DNA of 64,000 bases, from contig JAHRBS010000005.1 in assembly GCA_024305745.1 (NCBI GenBank), positions 1,240,001-1,304,000 of the forward strand. Direction: 5' to 3'. Shown one piece after another: positions 33,092-44,741 of this stretch (position 1 is its first letter; each line of letters starts with the position of its first letter). The stretch comes from Polyporus tsugae. Lineage: Eukaryota; Basidiomycota; Agaricomycetes; Polyporales; Polyporaceae. The notes beneath the pieces were generated by a model. That model was not told where the DNA came from and searched no databases. It saw nothing but the letters and a program-made list of their open reading frames with translations. A program made the position numbers and the translations under genes.

Positions 33092-33428
33092 AGGAGGAGA
33101 TGTCAGGCACTGGCAGGTGTGGTCGCTTGGAAAACGACAGGCGCAGACATATGGCTATCGGGGATCGGGACCCAATATCAGAACTGGGGTCTCAGAATTC
33201 GCTCGCTCGAGGGATGGTCAACCCAGCATTCGGTTTTGAACAAGCACCGATTTAGTGATAGAGCTTGTTAACGTGTGTCAACACCCTAAGTTATATTGTC
33301 GTTTGGACTTGGGCCTAACTGTACCATAATACAGGCCCGTCTCCGCCTCGTCCTCAGATCCAACTCCATCCTCCTGACTCCCTGAATACAAGCTCAAAGC
33401 GAGGCAGCACTAGGGAATCACACACCAG
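33092..33428. other. Convergent intergenic before copy E
   Basis: 3' flanks of convergent genes. It contains a short inverted repeat, GGGCCT/AGGCCC, around 33310-33337 that could fold as a small hairpin. Confidence 0.3.
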
Positions 33429-35174
33429 TTATGCGGGCCTACATACTCGATGGCGGTTCCGCCGCACACTCTGCAAGCAGCCTAGAGATGCCTTGGCAAC
33501 GTCCCATAGTGACCACCGGTCGTACGAGATTCCCGCCGCTTCCGGGTCCCGCGACCGTACTACGTTCACCAAGTGGGGAAACAGCCGATCCAACATCTCC
33601 GCAAAGTCGAACACACGATCGCTCCCTTCGGTCTTCGTGCAGAAGCAGGTGAACTCCAGCTCAACCAATTGGTGATGCAAGACCGGGACGTCAGTTCCAG
33701 GGTCTGCATCGACATCGATGTCCGCGAGGTGCAGGCGGGACAAGTGGGGGCAGCGAGTGGCGAGCGCGATGAGCGCACCGAGTGTCGGCCGCACGTTGCC
33801 CCCCAGGGAGGTGTCGGTGAGATGGGATACAGGGGTGTACTGCAATGTCAGGGACCTGAGCCTCGGTAATGCTTTGGAGAGCATAACTATGGCCGCGTCG
33901 GACATATGAACAGCGGTCTTGCCGCTGAGGTCGATAGATAGGTCCTCGAGCTCGGCAAAGAAAAGCAACGGGGTCAGGAAGGGGTTGAAATTGAGGTGCG
34001 TGCTCGACCCGTCCCAGTGGTCACGCTCGGGTTCGCTGTCCAACTCGCATTTCACCGCGAACTTGCGCAGGGTGACCGGAAGCTTGTCCACGGCTAGGTT
34101 AAAGAATCCCTCAAGCCGGGAATCTGGGGTGGGGGAAGCCTGGTCACGGACCCGAAATGAGACCGAGTGGAGATTGGGCGACTTGAGGTTCTCGATGAAG
34201 GTAAGAAGGGATTCCAATGGGCCGCCAAGCCTGAGGTCGCGTAAATCGGGGAGGGAGAAGGAGTAAGACTCGCGTTCAGGCATCTCGTCGCATGCCAGGG
34301 ACCTGATATCGAGATGCTGCAGAGAGTGGAGGGAGCCCAATTGGCACCATGTGGCAGCATCCAGTGTTAACTGCGATGTGAAGCACTGCAGATGAGTAAA
34401 GCCGGCCAAGCTTTGAATATGTCTGACATGTAGGTGGAAGTTGAGGGCGGAGAACTTCAACCCCTTGATAATGAGAAGTTCTCGTAAGGCGGGAGAAGAA
34501 ATGTGGATCGCGCTGAGTAGCACCTCGAAGTTCTGCCGATCTTCCTTCCAGTCCTCACCAGTCCAGTCGTTGTCCGTGCGATCACTGAAGGATACAGCGA
34601 TAGATTGTAGCGTTGGGGAGAGCAAATGAATTGTGTGGGCGGTTGTATTCACGTCGAGGGATAGAGCCGTCAGCCGTTGAAGGCGAGGAAAGAGCGGTGC
34701 GCTGCGGCACTTGATGACAAGGAGCGACCAGATAGGATAGCGTACACGGACCACGTCGTGCCAATCATGACGGAGTTCCCTGACACGTTGGGCGTACGAG
34801 TAAAGACGAGTCCATCCATCCGCTGTGACACTCGAGAAGACATCCTGGATGCCAATGTTGGTCAGTAGTCATCAAACGACAGACATTGGGTGGCGTACCA
34901 GAGGCAGAAGGTCGCTCCGATATGACGGCAAGACCTTGAGCAGTGGCCAGATGCCCTCGAGGACCTCCCATAGCGCATCCAAGGCATGCTCGGCGAATGC
35001 GCGGCAAACCCGGGCAGCAGATGCGAGATCGTGTCGCGCTCGTTGACGGCTCACCGCACATCCGTGCTTCTCGGTGGTAGTGGCGGAACTCAATCTAGGA
35101 TATACGGGTCTGAGTTCCCGGAAGGTCATGCGAACGATCTCGTCACAGGCCAGGATCGATGTGATACTAGTCAT
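33429..35174 (-). CDS. F-box-like/RNI-like LRR protein (copy E)
   Basis: Two exons, 35174-34899 and 34844-33429, giving 563 aa. The intron is 54 nt, the same length and position as in copy C. The N-terminus (MTSITSILACDEIVRMTFRE, then DLASAARVCRAFAEHALDAL) is nearly superposable on copy C. LRR-like units include LQHLDIRSL, LPDLRDLRLGG, LPRLRSLTLQY and CPHLSRLHLADIDV, ending in LDRLFPHLVNV. The full frame is open. It is the mirror partner of copy C (plus, 5.3-7.0 kb). By family it is a putative SCF adaptor; the substrate is unknown. Confidence 0.85.
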
Positions 35175-35591
35175 CTTTGGGAGAACCGGTGAGTTGCGTG
35201 AAAACTAGTGCCACGAGATGAAGCCTTGCCTTGAGAATGGAGGGTGGCGTATGGCCGTTATGAAAGGAAGAGCGGACAGATGGGGGATGCATATATACGC
35301 GAGGAACGGCCCGAGACGGGGCGGCGCTACGCCCGCCACTCGTGTCCTATTTTATTGTGCCGCCACATCGCGCCAGTAGCTTAGACAACAGCAGCAACCG
35401 TGGTGCACGCATGAAATTCACAAGCTGCTAGCGCTCACCGTTTGTAATCATACTCGACATACTCGACATGACGCGTTTTGAGGTACATAAGATGCTGGAA
35501 TGGAACAGATCAACACGATGAAGACGCCGGACCGACATGAGACAATAAGCACGCAGGAGCTCTCACCTAAGTAGATGGACTGATGGCGCGT

Positions 35592-37360
35592 TCAGGGCTC
35601 CTCCGCATCCTTGAGCGCCGCGCGGTGCCGCCTCCCAAGTTGCATCGCATACAAAAATTCCTCTATCCGCCGCCACGTCTTCTGAGCCTCCTTGCCTCTT
35701 TCCTCCCAAGATAAGCCATCGTAGGATCCATCGTCCTCTTCCTCCTCGAACGACGGACTCAGATCCAAGCACGGGAACAGGCGGTCGATGAAGAGCGCCG
35801 CCGTGTACAGCACATGATCGCGGCCCCAGTCGCGGAAGAACACACGAAGCTTCCGCAGCGCGCGCTGTCCGACGAACGGCATGTCTGTCTCCGTCTCACG
35901 CACGTCGCGGAGCGCTACCTCCGGGAGGGTCAGCTCGGCCAGGCGCGGGCACTGGCGCGCGAGCGCAACGAGGACGGACGGCGTCAGCTTCGTGTGGGTG
36001 CGGTACTGCTCGCTGGATCCCGAGGGCATGATGTGGAGCGCGGTGAGCTTCGGCTACGCCGCGATCATTTGGAGGATGCCCGCGTCGGTGAGGGACGGGA
36101 TCTCGTGGAAGTCGAGCGTGACTTTGCGCAGGAAGCGGAGGCCGAGCGCGGGGCGGATGACGTCGACGAGCAAGGAGCGCTGCAGCGAGTTGCCGGCGTG
36201 CTCGTCGCGGTACGTCTCGTCTGGGTACCTGAGCGTGAGCTCGCGGAGGACCGGAGGGCCGGTTGTGGCGTTGTTGTAGATGGTGTCGATGCAGCGCGTG
36301 ATCGCGGCTGGTGCTGCGCAGGTGTCGAACTCGATGGTCTGTACCTTGAGCTCGCAGGGGATGGCGGCGTCAAGGAAGAGATGGATATGGTTGGGAGACC
36401 CGCGGATATCCAGGTGCTTCACTTCATCGAAACCTCCCCGGAATGGGTCGTATTCATCGTACTCTTCATCCTCTGGATCCTGTGGTCGAGGAGGAAGGTG
36501 TTCCATGTCGATCGTCGCGGCAAGTGAATGGAGGCTCGGACGGACTCCGACCTACCGAAGGAAGGCGAAGTCAAGCACGCAGTCGCGGGCATGCAGCACC
36601 ACGATATCCTTGAGGTCTGAGATGCGGTAGAAACAAGTGGGTGGGAGGTCCGAGACGTTGCTCTTGATGGAGAGCGTTTTGATCCTAGGCGCTATCGACA
36701 TAATCTGCCGAAAGAGCATGTTCACAACGACCGTGTCCCCTTCCCGTAACCGACCGCAACCAGGTACCACCTTATCGAACCTCAGAGCCAAAGACAAGCT
36801 CCGGAGTTTCGGGGACACGAATATCATCGACGTGGGGTTTTGGACACCGAGAGGGAGTACCGAAAGCTCCTCCAGGTTGGGTAAGAGCGGTTCTGGGCCA
36901 CACCATCGCCCAATGAAGGCCCATGTTGAGGGATGAATCCCAATCCAGTCCTTGTCGTGCAAAGCTCGTACACGTCGGGCGTGCATTTGAAAGCGCAGCC
37001 AGGACTGTTCGGTGATATCCGCTCGCAGCATCTACTTCGGATAAGCCACTTCCTCGGGAGAGTACTAGACTGGCTTACGGTTATATTAGTTTTCTGGGAC
37101 TGCCTCTTGGGTTCCGAAAGAAGCGAGAGCAGGGGCTCCACGCTGTCTAGCTTTCGCCATAGGACTACGAGAGCATGCTCCGTCAAAGCGCGACAGGAAA
37201 GCGCAGCAGCAGCGAGGGTCTTGCGAACCCCTTGGTGTTCGCGATAGATCTCAGTTGCACGCATGTCGTCAACATCATTGGGGTCGGACCGGGCGAGCTC
37301 GAGATGGGAGAAGATCTCTCCTAGTAGTTCTGGACATTGCAAGAGGTGGCGGGATGCCAT
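35592..37360 (-). pseudogene. F-box/LRR-like copy B with two in-frame TAG codons
   Basis: Exon 1 is 37360-37079 (MASRHLLQCPELLGEIFSHL, then KTLAAAALSCRALTEHALVV, an F-box-like start), followed by a 47-nt intron and exon 2 from 37031 to 35592, one continuous phase. Two TAG codons lie in that phase, at 36554-36552 and 36056-36054. In copy A both positions are TGG (Trp). No frameshift is present and homology with A continues past both stops, to RRIEEFLYAMQL near the C-terminus. It is therefore a full-length gene silenced by two G-to-A changes, a single-base difference each. It lies 418 bp upstream of copy E, as A lies upstream of C. Confidence 0.88.
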
Positions 37361-37399
37361 TAGGCTCGTTGATCGGAAAACGTCTGCTGTCCGCAAAAA

Positions 37400-38930
37400 T
37401 GAAGTTAGTGTTTATGCTGGGCCCGGCCCCAGAGTCCATGCCGGTGAATTACTTGCCGCGTGCGGCCGCTGCTTGCCACTATATTACTATATGTACTGTG
37501 GTATGTAGCTCACGGAGTGTCGTAGTCCTGGCGTGCGGATAGTCACTGTGGGCCGGTTTCTCGTGAGCAGATTTCCCAGTATGTCACGTAGAGAACATAC
37601 ACTCGTACGTTCAACTTCCTCGCTGCTCTGTTGGCATTGTTGGTGGTAGTGGTACCGGTTGAAAGACAACGTGCCTCGGGGCTAGCCGAACATGGAAAAC
37701 ACGTGGCAACCAAACTTCGGACGCTAACTAGTGCTGAACACGACTCCTGGGACAAGTCGCCGCGGCGGACGTAGTGACTTACTACTAAGTACCATCACCA
37801 AAACGGCGGCAAAGTGGCAAGGCAGGTAATAATCCCGCTGTTAATAATCAGCTTACTGTGCCAACAATGATTTTATATTGATTATAACGCAATGTAAGTC
37901 GGCCGGAATCCTTGGGCCGGTCGCAACCGGCTGAGATGATGGGGGCGCTTGCAACCGCCTTGCCACCAGCTTGCGACCTCCTCCCAAGCCTCTTGTATCT
38001 GCTTACTATCTTGCGTTCTCTTGCGACGCTCTGGCAAGTACACCTCCCATCACATCAAACTGCTGGAGCCTTCCATCATGAACTGTACAGCACGTCGCCG
38101 GGGTTTCAATTGTGCTCCCTTAAAAACCTCCCCTCCGCTTCACTCGTTATTTCTCTCCCTTACTTCAACCCCACCGCCGTCGATCAGGAATACGGTAAGT
38201 CCTCCCTCAATTCTTCCCTCATTTGTGCCACGACACCACTGCATGCAAGGCCTCCAAGGTACGTCCCGCATACCGTACCAAGCCGGTGCTCAGTGTCTTG
38301 GGAAACACTGGGGTTGGCTGCGTCCTTGGCTTCTCTCGGGTGCGTCTCCGTTCTCTGCGGTGCGGCTCAGGCTCTCGCGATCGTCTACGATACTCCTCTG
38401 GATGCTGGCTCGCTGGCGGCATCTGACTCTCCTCGTCGTGTTGCCCTCCTGTCTCCGGAGCTCCCCTGGTCCCCATCACTGATGGACGGTGTCATCGTTG
38501 CCGTCACCGTCACCGCCATTGTCGCCGTACAGCCTCCATTGCGAGCTCCCGGTTGCTTACTAGTACCTGTACTATGTAGATACCGCTTCTCTCTCATGTA
38601 TGGCCCATTGTTGGTAGCTACTACAATATACATATTTTGGCACAATTTCTATCAAGTCGGATGTTTGCAATCAGCCTGGAATAAAATCTAGAACAATGGA
38701 ATGCTTGGATTGTCTGTCATCCTCGCGCACCTTGCAACCTGATGGCATCATGGCGTTCATTGCCATTGACTTACTCATATCTTACAACCAACTTGCAACT
38801 AGCCCCACCTCGTCATAGTGTAACTATGATAGATTGGGAGTTCACAATTATTACATCGCATAAAATGACATTACAATACATTGCAATCCTCTTGCAATCC
38901 CCTGTAAGATCCACGCCAAAACGGTGATGC
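37400..38930. other. Gene-poor stretch rich in CTTGCAA/CTTGCGA words
   Basis: No ORF with a recognisable domain; the 259-codon frame at 37912-38691 has no family features and a composition unlike the neighbouring genes. The words CTTGCAA, CTTGCGA and related TTGCAAC/TTACAAC recur many times at about 37920-38030 and again at about 38730-38900. Paired repeat-rich flanks around a non-genic core suggest a degenerate mobile element. Confidence 0.4.
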
Positions 38931-39199
38931 ACTGTACCATTTCGACCCTATGTTCGCGTCACGCGTCACAGGGGTCCCCGAACATTCGCGTCACGCGTCC
39001 CAGGGGGGGTCTGAGCTTCCTATTGGTGGAAGGTCACGGGCGCTAAACAGGCGCTTAAGCCCGTTTGGCTGGTGAGAAAGGCCTGTGAACAAAAAAATTG
39101 TTCGCGTCACAGGGTCACGGGGGGGTCCGAACTTTCCATGCAGCTGTTTGGGGGTGTCACGCGTCCCCCCCCGTGAACATTTGGTCGAAATAGTACAGT
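38931..39199. repeat. 269-bp inverted-repeat (MITE-like) element
   Basis: The left end ACTGTACCATTTCGACC continues to ATGTTCGCG. The reverse complement of the right end is ACTGTACTATTTCGACC and continues to ATGTTCACG, so about 28 bp match with few differences. Inside are three tandem-like units, each beginning TTCGCGTCAC and followed by a GGGGT-rich tract (about 38950, 38985, 39100). The element is non-coding. No obvious target-site duplication was found, so class is open. Confidence 0.6.
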
Positions 39200-39449
39200 A
39201 CTTCATGACCCTAGACCAGCTCGACATACTACTTCTGACACCGTTCCCATTCAAGGTGAGCCTGTTGACGTGTACTATATGCACTCTTGAGAAAATCAAT
39301 ATAATATCGACTTAGCGAAGTCTGGTGTAGTAACGTTCTAATTATGTACAGTCCCGTTCCACGAGGGCTTCCTATCCAAAAAGTAGCGTATGTCGGTGAG
39401 TCTCGTATAAGATAAATGCTGTCGATTTTGTGAACTACCAACTAGGATG

Positions 39450-39992
39450 ACTAGTAATCCCATGCCCAGCATCGATATGCCGACACCTCGGACCACACAC
39501 TCTCACCTGCTTCCGCGTCGAGTTCTGCAGCCTCCAGCGTGGTCCTCCGCGATTCCTAATGACCCTCATCGAACCCCTCCTACCCTTTTCCAATATAGAG
39601 GAAATGGAGTTCTTCTTTGAAGTACACCTCCCTCTCCGCGACAAGGACCTCGAACGCTTCGCTCGCGCCTGGCCCAAGACACACACGCTCGTCCTCATGC
39701 AATTTGAAGCCAGGCTATCAGACCCCGATAGGGTCCCCGGCCGGTCGAGCATTCCACGCTCCACGGGCTTATCGAGCTCGCGCGTGGTTGTCCCAAGCTC
39801 GACACGCTCTGCACCCCCGACCTCGACACAAGTCCGCTGCCCCAATTCGTCGGACAGCGTCCTTCGGGGCACGGCCCGCTCTACCTGTCCATCCAAAAAC
39901 CTCGTCGAGGTCCAGGACGAAGAGACCCGTCCCGTTGTATACTCTACGCGGTAGTCCGGTATTCACGACTTGCCACACTGTGGCGTGAATGA
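39450..39992 (+). pseudogene. F-box/LRR-like remnant F
   Basis: One frame reads FRVEFCSLQRGPPRF, then PLLPFSNIEEMEFFF and DKDLERFARAWPKTHTL, the C-terminal LRR style of this family. After about 39715 the homology jumps to another frame, VEHSTLHGLIELARGCPKL then DTLCTPDLD. It ends without the LDRLFP block. No F-box exon precedes it. Frameshift and truncation mark a remnant, lying about 400 bp upstream of intact copy G. Confidence 0.65.
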
Positions 39993-40406
39993 CAACCCGT
40001 ACGACCAGGGCTCGGAGAACATCGCGCTTGAAGCCTCCCTGTATGCAGATTCCACGACACTTCGATGAGGGTTGATGCATTGACTGTAAGAGTAGCTAGC
40101 TTGTTCAACTCCTCGTACGCTGGAGATTACGGTACATCACTTGCGTAGGTGTTTTACAATATGTAGTCCCGGGGCTGTGACCGATTTCAAGCTCCCCTAG
40201 TTAGCGCCCTCCAAGCCATCGGTTACTACGAGAGTTACGTCATCGACCAGCACATCCATACCCTCGGCTTACAACTTGCCAGGAGCCACACCCTAACGCT
40301 GTTCCCCTGCTAGGTTGCGTTTGTGGAGGTAAGTGTCAAAACACTATAATTCTGTGGCGACATGTGCTGATTCAGTTCCGACTGCCAACTAACTGCTTAC
40401 CAAGAT
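39993..40406. other. Intergenic between remnant F and copy G
   Basis: Contains one short LRR-like reading (SALQ-style LQAIGYYESYVIDQHIHTLG near 40210-40270) that may be another crumb of the family. Otherwise nothing recognised. Confidence 0.3.
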
Positions 40407-42156
40407 ATGACCGGTGCCATACAACGCACAATCGCCAGTCCAGCGATTCTTGTGCAGATCTTCTCCCAGCTCTCGCCGGGGTGGAACGAGGCAGATGATC
40501 CTGACGACGCTGATTATGAGGACGAACGCGAGAATCGCGCGTCGCTCCGTAGCGCATTGGCCGCTTGTGCTCGTGTCTGTCGCGCGTTCTCCGGTCCCGC
40601 GCTGGACGCGCAGTGGAGAGTGCTGGATGATGTCGTTGTCTTGCTGAAGATGTTACCGCACACCTTGAGCGACCCAGGCGAATATTCGGAGTCGAAATTC
40701 GATCAGGATATGAATCTGGCGCAGCTTGACATCTTGGTCAGTTTTCTCCTACATCTCCCTCGGTCGTGTGTCCTAACGGGCTGTATCATGCGATTCATAG
40801 GATATTTCATCGGACATCGATGATTCAGCGTGGATGACATTCCGAGAGTTTGCGCGACGTGTGCGCGAACTGAATGCTTGTCCGCCAGATTGTTTCATCC
40901 ACCCCGACGTCTGGACTACGCTCGCAACTCGACTACAAGGCAGCCCACTCCTACCGCATCTCCACAGCCTCCATATCTCCATGAAATACAAAGACCCGGC
41001 ATCTTTTGTCCTCTGTCTCTCTCCAACGCTGCGGCAGCTGAGCTTCTCCTTCTGCGATGACGAAGGACGGCCCATGCTGACGAATGGCAACTTCGTCCAG
41101 AACATCATCGCCGTCATTTCTGCGACTCAGGAACTGCCCTTGGCCTCGTACAGACAGCTGGCACCGCCGGAGCCGGAATGCACCGAGGCGGTCGGACAGC
41201 ACCTTCGCTCCATCGGACGTTTATCTCACCTGGAGGTCCTCAACCTGGTCGCTGCCGGATCCCGCGTCAAAGTTCCTGCCCTCAGAGCGCTCTCCACACT
41301 GTCTTCATTGCACACGCTGCGGCTGGTTGTGCCACGCAAGGATGAGGACGAAGATGACACACTATCCCTGGAGGGCCTAAAGACGATCCGCCACCTCCAC
41401 CTCAGCGGTGAGGTGGAAGGAATCCGCCGAGTCATGTCGGCGATCCCCCCTGCCAACCTCCGTCACCTATATCTGCGCATCTCAGGATCGAAGAGCAAAT
41501 CGATCGAACAAGCCTTCGGGGCTATCAAGCATGACATTCCTAAGGAGCTCGAGTCCTTCGAGTGCGTCTTCTTCGGCCCGATCGCGGAGGGCCCACGGCC
41601 GCTCCTCAGACTCTTCAACGCCTTCCTCCAGTTCAAGACCCTGAAGTATTTTGCGGTCCACATGATGATGGGGAACGGTATGCACCTCTCCGACAACGAC
41701 CTCCGCGTCTTTGGGTCCAGTTGGTCCAACCTTGAACGGTTTGCGCTGATGAGTTGGGAGCTGCCGACGCATGGACCTGCTCGGACAGCCGGCAGGCCGA
41801 CTATCGCAGGCCTGATCGAGCTGGCGCAGAGCTGTCCCCGATTGCACCTCATCCGCGTACCGGGCTTGGATGTTGGGGCGTTGCCTGCCGCCGACGTCGT
41901 CCCTGAACACGGCCACGCGCTCATGCGCTACCTCGACCCGTGCATGTTCGTCAACGATAAGAAGGCGGACTTAGACGAGGTTGCGCGGATTCTCGACCAC
42001 CTCTTTCCAACCCTTGTGGATATCCCTCAGAAATACATCAAGTACAACGCAACGGACGAATCGGTTTCTTGGGATGAGGTGCAGGAGTTGATGCGGGCGA
42101 GGAGAGCGGCGCGCAGGCTCGGAGTCGATGCGCACGGCGGTCACTCGCATAATTAG
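40407..42156 (+). CDS. F-box-like/RNI-like LRR protein (copy G)
   Basis: Two exons, 40407-40736 and 40801-42156, giving 561 aa. The 64-nt intron begins GTCAGT and ends CATAG. The N-terminal F-box-like stretch is SPAILVQIFSQLSPGW, then SALAACARVCRAFSGPALDA. Exon 2 starts with the family's WMTFREFARRVREL element. LRR-like units follow (LEVLNLVAAG, LHTLRLVVP, LRHLYLRI, CPRLHLIRVPGLDV) and the usual ending ILDHLFPTLVDI. It is intact and more distant from C and E than those are from each other. Confidence 0.82.
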
Positions 42157-42461
42157 CCAGGGTTGGGACATCATATGGCCAGGGACAACTTCTCTGTTTG
42201 GTCTTCTGGAGATCACGGGCCTCATTTTTATCGAGGGGAAGCGGAGTCTCGGAGTACTGTAGTCGTCAACTCATAGTATTGGTGGGACGTATGTAGCGTA
42301 TGGCATCCCTTGCTAATCTGCTTAATTGGACCTCGAGCACCGAGCTGGAACCACTCGAAGGACAGGTTCCTTACAGCCGCAGCGGGCGAGTCTCAGGTAC
42401 ACGGCTGCAGCATATCCCCTGGCCTGGGATCACAAATAGATGAAAGTGTACAGTATCCCAC

Positions 42462-43130
42462 TTGGCTACCGCAGGGACAGCGTCACCAGATCTAGACTAT
42501 GGTGCTCAATACCGAAGCAGCTGCGGCATCGATATCGAGGACTATGAAGCATATCGAAACTTCGGTTCTGCGGGTCTCCTTCCTTCGGTCTACATGGATG
42601 TTGTGCTACGGCACGCTGCAGCTGCTTGCAAAGCGAAGAAGGCCTCAGCACTCACCATTGAGATCTTTGGGAGGAGTATATTTAAAGCCTCTGAGTGGTG
42701 GGCGTTCTCCTCAACAGACCAGACACTCCAATCCTCCCCTACCACCGCGGGCTCAACCCCATGGTCGAGGTAACCTGGGACGGCGACGCGATGCGTCTCG
42801 GTACGTCCCTGGCTTCACTCCTGCCTTCTCATGACTGTGCTCGATTGACATATTGTTATCAACGCTGCCGCAGGACGGTGTGGATATCCCAGCCTTGGCA
42901 TGGATTCCGCCCATCTCAGTCCTTACTCCTAGAAACTCGGTGATAATGGATATGTAAGTGCTCTATCGACGTGTTCAATATTGATGCGAAGAAATGATAC
43001 TCACGAAATGGCATGCAGTCGTACGCGGGTGATATAGCCTTTGTAAAACCCTTACCTAGGCTCTATCCGGCGTATGAATATGATGGCCTGAAATATGGCC
43101 AGAAAAACAAATCAAATACCCCAGGACATT
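42462..43130 (+). pseudogene. Possible decayed coding region, unidentified
   Basis: Protein-like readings occur in changing frames: VYMDVVLRHAAAACKAKKAS, then PILPYHRGLNPMVEVTWDGD, and after a GTACGT...GCAG intron-like gap DGVDIPALAWIPPISVLTP. A further splice leads to YAGDIAFVKPLPRLYPAY. The frames do not connect cleanly near 42700. I do not recognise the family. It may be a broken gene or exons I mis-joined. Confidence 0.3.
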
Positions 43131-43297
43131 CTCTCCCTCGCCCCGCCATCACAATTTCACGACAACGGAGCGCCGTCGCAAAAGCGTGGGGGCCTCGGCA
43201 GCGTGATGGCAGAGGGAACATATATAAATTGCATGTTGTAGCCAGACGCATCTATGGAAGAGTCGGTTGGAAGCGGGCGAGTGCGACAGTGAGCACA

Positions 43298-44741
43298 CTA
43301 TGAGGGTCGCTGAACATGAAGAACGTCAATGATCTTCTCCAGCTGCGGGTTACCCCCCAGTCGCACGATTTCTGCGCGAATATGGGATTCGAGTTCGTCC
43401 ATTACGCTGAGCGTGTAATCAAATGACTTCGTGTGATCGCGCAAATATGATATTGCATAATTCTTGAGCGTAGGGGTCGTCGGTCGTTTCTGTAGGACGT
43501 CTAGAGCGGACATGCGCGTCAGAAGAAAGCTGTCAAGACTTAGGAGTGAGACGCGTACTCAGGATCTGACGATTTGACGTGTCCGCGCGGACTCCATGCA
43601 CGACCGGGAAGGAGAACTTCCCTTCTGACAAATCCTCTGCAAAGCCTTTGTTGGCCGTGTACTGGTTATATTCGCAGATTAGGCGAAGACAGAGCTGGAA
43701 TGGGAGGGAGACGTGCTTGTGTGCTTTGCAAGTTCATGTAATCGTCTCTGATCTGGAAGTGTACACCGATAAGGTTGACGAGGGGAACATAGTCACTAGG
43801 TATTGAGTCAGCGACGGGTCCACTCTATCCGTCAAGACACCCACACATTGATGTTCGTTGTTGAGCAGGCCATCATGAGCTTGATACCGACGCGTAACAG
43901 TCCTCCAGTTTCTGCTCTCCAGGATGAGAATTACAGGGTAAAACGAAATGGAATAAGCGTACTGTTGTTCACCATGGAGACGTACTCCTCTTCGGTCGGA
44001 CATCGGAGAGAATCGCGCCAGAGCAGCTCAAGGCCCTGTCCTCGATGTAGCGACAGAAGTTCAGCTATGCTCCACCGCGTGAGTAGGGGATGACGTGACT
44101 AGTACCTTCCTTGAGCTCACCTGTCACTATCCGATCGAGTTCTTCAAACGGGATGAGGCGTCGAGGACCGTCCGTGGGGGCATCCACGGCGACCCCTGAT
44201 CGTAGAGCAAACAGCTCTTGGTACGCTAGGAAATACACATAGTTCGCGGAATTGATCGTCTGTGGTATGCCATACACCTTATGCGCAACTGTCCAACGTC
44301 TCAGCTTATTTTACGAGCGATATCCACGCACGCGTACCTGGAACTCCCCTGCGCAGCTGTGCATCGTCCTCGATATCGTCTACTCTATTCTGAGGTCATG
44401 ACATGGAGATGCCGTACGCTTTCATGTTGCTTACAGTAAGCTTGCAGTGTGGAGCATGCTCACGACTTTCGTGATGACCTTGAGCTTGTCCTCGGGTACA
44501 TTCAGCCACAGATTGAATGCGTCTATCATCTGGCCTCGCATCTCCTTCCCTGGGACCGAATAGATGTGTGTAAAAGGCTCCAACAAAGCCTATCCTTGCG
44601 CATAAAGAATTCGATTCGATACGGGGACAATGCGAGATGGAGGGGGGAATGACGTACCGATTCATTACTTTCCGACCACGCGCCCGAAGCAGCCAAGATA
44701 CCAGGCACATCTAACGACTTAGACGTTCCTGAGGATAACAT
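43298..44741 (-). CDS. Geranylgeranyl diphosphate synthase
   Basis: Trans-prenyltransferase condensing farnesyl and isopentenyl diphosphate to C20 GGPP, for protein prenylation and terpenoids. Nine exons (44741-44658, 44589-44435, 44384-44338, 44288-44121, 44064-43963, 43911-43845, 43795-43717, 43661-43559, 43500-43298) sum to exactly 335 aa, a normal length. Motifs: [17 protein letters not shown], the first Asp-rich motif [58 protein letters not shown], the second Asp-rich motif [31 protein letters not shown] and [13 protein letters not shown]. The intron after exon 7 appears to use a GC donor (GCACGT). It is divergent from GCN1 248 bp away. No terpene cyclase or P450 lies nearby, so this is likely the housekeeping enzyme. 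Confidence 0.93.

Noticed and set aside
36054..36554. TAG codons in copies A and B as programmed readthrough or recoding
   Set aside because: Stops are at different sites in the two copies, replace different residues, and A is also truncated. Pseudogene decay explains this without special decoding.
37912..38691. 259-codon plus ORF as a membrane protein gene
   Set aside because: No family motif, overlapping open frames on both strands, and location in a repeat-word region; composition driven by CT-rich DNA.
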